Origin: Marinicella gelatinilytica
Lineage (GTDB): Bacteria > Pseudomonadota > Gammaproteobacteria > Xanthomonadales > Marinicellaceae
Assembly (NCBI RefSeq): GCF_026410405.1
Contig: NZ_JAPMLN010000003.1
Location: 119,380-183,379, forward strand
DNA length: 64,000 bases
Reading direction: 5' to 3'
A program made the translations under genes and the position numbers. Below, in pieces: positions 61,567-64,000 of the stretch; the stretch's first letter is position 1, and the number at the start of each line of letters is the position of its first letter. The notes under the pieces were generated by a model. The model did not search any database. It saw only the letters and a list, made by a program, of their open reading frames with translations, and had not been told where the DNA came from.

Positions 61567-63603
61567 ATGGCGGATAACCAAGTCGATGTACCGGTGGTGC
61601 CGGCGGAACGGAATATTGCGGAATTAACAATTAAAGCCCTGGTTTTAGGGGCTCTTTTATCCATGGTTTTGTCTGCAGCCAATGCATATATTGGATTACT
61701 CGTGGGTTTGACAGTGTCCGCGTCAATTCCCGCAGCGGCAGTGTCCATGGGCTTATTGCGTATGTTCAGACGTTCTACCATTTTAGAAAACAATATGGTT
61801 CAGACTGCGGCCTCAGCAGGTGAATCTTTGGTGGCCGGTATTATCTTTACCATTCCAGCATTAGTTATCATGAAAGCATGGAGTGGTTATGAATATGGCC
61901 CAATGGTGGCCATTGCCGTGGTTGGTGGAATTTTAGGTGTGGCTTTCACCATTCCGCTCAGAAAAGCCTTGATTGTGGAAGCTAAATTAAAGTTTCCTGA
62001 AGGTGTTGCCACTGCGGAAGTACTGAAAACCGGCGGTATTGAAAATGATCGGTTACATGATGTTAAAGATACTGTGGCCTCTCAGGGTTTTGCCACTTTA
62101 ATAAAAGCCGCGGTCATTGGTGCTGTGGTGAAATTATTAGAATCGGGACTGGGTGTATTATCTGCAGGGATTGCCACAGTCAAATCATGGTTTGGCGGCA
62201 GCTACTTGTTTATGGCCAATATGACATTATCGCCGGCATTATTGGGTGTCGGATTTATTGTCGGTTTAAACATCGCTTTTTTGGTTTTTTTAGGCGGTGT
62301 TATTGGCACTTTAATTGGGGTGCCATTGAACTGGGCCTTTAATGGTGATGCACTGATGGCTGCCACAGGAATTGATGCGGCCACACCATTAACAAGCTTA
62401 ACCACTGAACAATGGTCACAAATAGCTGGTGAATCTTGGCAAAATAACCGTCGCATTGGTGTCGGCGCCATGATGATTGGCGGTTTATGGTCATTGATCA
62501 GTTTAGCTAAACCTTTATGGCAGGGTGTTAAATCCAGTCTTGATGCTTACAAAAACAGTGATAACCACCAAGGGGGTATTCCTCGAACAGAGTTTGACAC
62601 TCCGATTCATTATGTTGGTTTGGTGGTGTTGTTAGCCATAGCACCGGTGTTTTACATTTTCAAAACCGCTTTAGGTGATTATCCTGATGCCAATTTAATT
62701 GCCACAATTATGACTGTGTTGATGTTGGTTTTTGGTTTTATTTTCTCTTCAGTGGCCGGTTATATGGCTGGTTTAGTGGGTTCATCCAACAATCCAATTT
62801 CCGGTGTCACCATTGCCACCGTTATTGTTTCGGCTTTAATTTTATTTCAAATTATGGGTAATGAAGGTCCGGCAGCGACTTTAGGACCGATTGCAGTGAT
62901 ATTCTTGGCCGGTTTAATTTGCTCCGCAGCGGCGATTGCCGGTGATAACATGCAAGATTTGAAATGTGGCCATGTGGTTGGCGCCACACCGTGGCGTCAG
63001 CAAATTTTTCAAGTGGTTGGCGTGGTTTCAGCGGCGTTGGTAATTCCGTTTGTGTTAAATGTATTGGACCAGGGTTATGGCATTGGCCGACCATCTCCGT
63101 TGAATCCTGATGCCATGCCATTAGCCGCGCCGCAAGCCGGTTTGATGGAAGCTCTGGCCAGTGGTATTTTTGGCGGTGGGATTGAGTGGACGTTTATTTT
63201 TATCGGTTTTGCTTTGGCCATCGTTTTGATTATTTTAGATAAAATTCAGGAAAAACGAGGCTCAGATTTTCGTTTTCCGGTACTGGCAGTGGCTGTGGGA
63301 GTTTACTTACCCTTGGGGCTTTCAGTGCCAATTTTCATCGGCGGTTTGTTGTCCTATTACTTACAGAAAAAAGCCATGAAACAACCCAAAGAAGTTCGGG
63401 GGCGCAAAAACGCTGCAGGCTTGCTCTTAGCATCCGGTCTTATTACCGGAGAAGCGTTGATGGGCGTACTTGTGGCGATTGCTGCGGTAACGTTCCAGGG
63501 GCAAGTACCCTTTATGCAAGGTTTTGCTTGGGCAGGCTGGTTAGGCGCACTCACTTTTGTGGCCGTTATTATTTATACCTATCGCAAGGTCAATCAGAGT
63601 TAA
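61567..63603 (+). CDS. OPT-family oligopeptide/metal-complex transporter
   Basis: A 678-residue inner-membrane protein with 14-16 helices. The N-terminal block AELTIKALVLGALLSMVLSA and the KFPEGVATAEVLKTG segment are hallmarks of bacterial OPT proteins, as is GSSNNPISGVTIAT in the middle. OPT members import small peptides or, in the YSL branch, metal-chelates. GAGGAGG lies just before the ATG. It is co-directional with the TonB receptor 203 bases upstream; whether both share a transcript is open. Confidence 0.9.
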   Translation: MADNQVDVPVVPAERNIAELTIKALVLGALLSMVLSAANAYIGLLVGLTVSASIPAAAVSMGLLRMFRRSTILENNMVQTAASAGESLVAGIIFTIPALVIMKAWSGYEYGPMVAIAVVGGILGVAFTIPLRKALIVEAKLKFPEGVATAEVLKTGGIENDRLHDVKDTVASQGFATLIKAAVIGAVVKLLESGLGVLSAGIATVKSWFGGSYLFMANMTLSPALLGVGFIVGLNIAFLVFLGGVIGTLIGVPLNWAFNGDALMAATGIDAATPLTSLTTEQWSQIAGESWQNNRRIGVGAMMIGGLWSLISLAKPLWQGVKSSLDAYKNSDNHQGGIPRTEFDTPIHYVGLVVLLAIAPVFYIFKTALGDYPDANLIATIMTVLMLVFGFIFSSVAGYMAGLVGSSNNPISGVTIATVIVSALILFQIMGNEGPAATLGPIAVIFLAGLICSAAAIAGDNMQDLKCGHVVGATPWRQQIFQVVGVVSAALVIPFVLNVLDQGYGIGRPSPLNPDAMPLAAPQAGLMEALASGIFGGGIEWTFIFIGFALAIVLIILDKIQEKRGSDFRFPVLAVAVGVYLPLGLSVPIFIGGLLSYYLQKKAMKQPKEVRGRKNAAGLLLASGLITGEALMGVLVAIAAVTFQGQVPFMQGFAWAGWLGALTFVAVIIYTYRKVNQS

Positions 63604-63626
63604 TCTACAGTCATATAATGTACACT

Positions 63627-63652
63627 AAAAAAAGCCCGAACAATTTCGGGCT
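63627..63652 (-). terminator. Terminator on the minus strand for the transposase
   Basis: AGCCCGAA/TTCGGGCT with a four-base loop is preceded on the + strand by seven A, which gives a T run on the minus strand. It can stop leftward transcription from the insertion sequence into the OPT gene. Confidence 0.75.
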
Positions 63653-63663
63653 CAGACTAATGA

Positions 63664-63697
63664 CAAACCCCTGTTTTTTTCAGGGGTTTGTTGCTTT
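63664..63697 (+). terminator. Terminator after the OPT gene
   Basis: CAAACCCCTG/CAGGGGTTTG is a perfect 10-bp stem with a seven-T loop, followed by TTGCTTTT. It is probably the rightward terminator of the transporter gene, although its T tract is imperfect. Confidence 0.7.
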
Positions 63698-63834
63698 TAG
63701 GCTTTTTTATTAATAATTGGCTGTTAGTAACCTGAACTTTTAACCGATACTTAAGTAGGCTTAAAAGTTTTTGATATGGCAGTTATTGTTGTTTAAATTT
63801 ACTTTTTGAGGCTGTTTTAGTTGGTTTTTTCGGA

Positions 63835-64000
63835 TTATGCGGCCATTAAAGCCATTTTCTTGATGTTCTGAGCTGCAGCAACCATCAGACACTGTGCTTT
63901 GACCTTGTTGATGCCTCGATAGCGTGCATAACGATATTGATGAAGCTCTTTAGCATCGGCAAATGAGCGTTCCACCGTTTCTTTCCTACGCTTATAAATC
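63835..64000 (-). mobile_element. IS1182-like transposase, C-terminal fragment running off the window
   Basis: The minus strand encodes about 55 residues ending in TAA at 63835-63837. The read includes YKRRKETVERSFADAKELH and RYARYRGINKV, the end of an IS1182/IS5-type DDE transposase; ERSFADAK contains the catalytic Glu region. The N-terminal part lies beyond the window, so intactness cannot be judged. The right inverted terminal repeat of the element would fall between 63700 and 63834 but is not evident. Confidence 0.85.

Overview
The window looks like ordinary chromosome from a gammaproteobacterium of moderate GC content. My best guess is Marinicella or a close relative on the Xanthomonadales side of the class; this is inference. 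Supporting it are the rlmE-ftsH-folP-glmM order, a cysteine-poor (type B) L36, a Clp-like CRP homologue with Glu at the cAMP-serine position, an XanB2/FkbO-like chorismatase, an ECF sigma factor paired with a TPR-bearing Ser/Thr kinase, and secreted proteases ending in an IFxxGFE tail. I saw no tRNA, rRNA, CRISPR array or prophage.

Layout. 1-8,130 is core housekeeping: a 2OG oxygenase, L36, yhbY, then rlmE-ftsH-folP-glmM-pcuAC-queA. 8,250-10,450 is a small accessory patch: an antitoxin whose ParE/RelE-type toxin is reduced to a stub, an intact vapBC pair with a palindromic operator, dispersed repeats and a start-less secreted-protein remnant. 10,450-20,650 holds stress, membrane and metabolic genes (HdeD-like, SYLF, PhnA, AidB, SlyX, a threonine dehydratase-like enzyme, a kinase fused to a formylglycine-synthase-like domain, Uup). 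20,780-24,600 is a MarR regulator divergent from a tyrosine/homogentisate operon (hppD-hmgA-fah). 24,725-27,019 is a secreted M36 metalloprotease.

27,143-33,840 is the most interesting part. It is a four-gene operon behind a promoter overlapped by a Fur-box-like site: TonB-dependent receptor, an exported and membrane-anchored CobN-type chelatase homologue, a MotA/TolQ/ExbB-type channel protein and a DUF2149 protein. It resembles the hmu haem operons of Bacteroidota, and I read it as haem or metallo-tetrapyrrole capture with metal removal outside the cytoplasm, not vitamin B12 synthesis.

33,795-39,720 holds a lysoplasmalogenase-like gene, a TetR repressor and a divergent AcrAB-type efflux pair, with an 18-bp palindrome inside a near-consensus promoter. 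39,867-46,214 has trhO, two membrane proteins, a GlsB-like protein, and fadH with nagZ. 46,766-51,673 has a secreted subtilisin with a doubled C-terminal tail, then the ECF sigma factor and TPR kinase. 51,666-59,066 has sufE, cysS, the chorismatase, the Clp-like regulator, phoB with a Pho-box-like site, and uvrA. 59,276-63,603 has a TonB receptor with a CxxxM motif beside an OPT-family transporter, and the window ends inside an IS1182-like transposase.

Taken together, the genome fragment suggests a heterotrophic marine-type bacterium that secretes proteases, degrades tyrosine, scavenges metals through TonB receptors and invests in eukaryotic-like kinase signalling.
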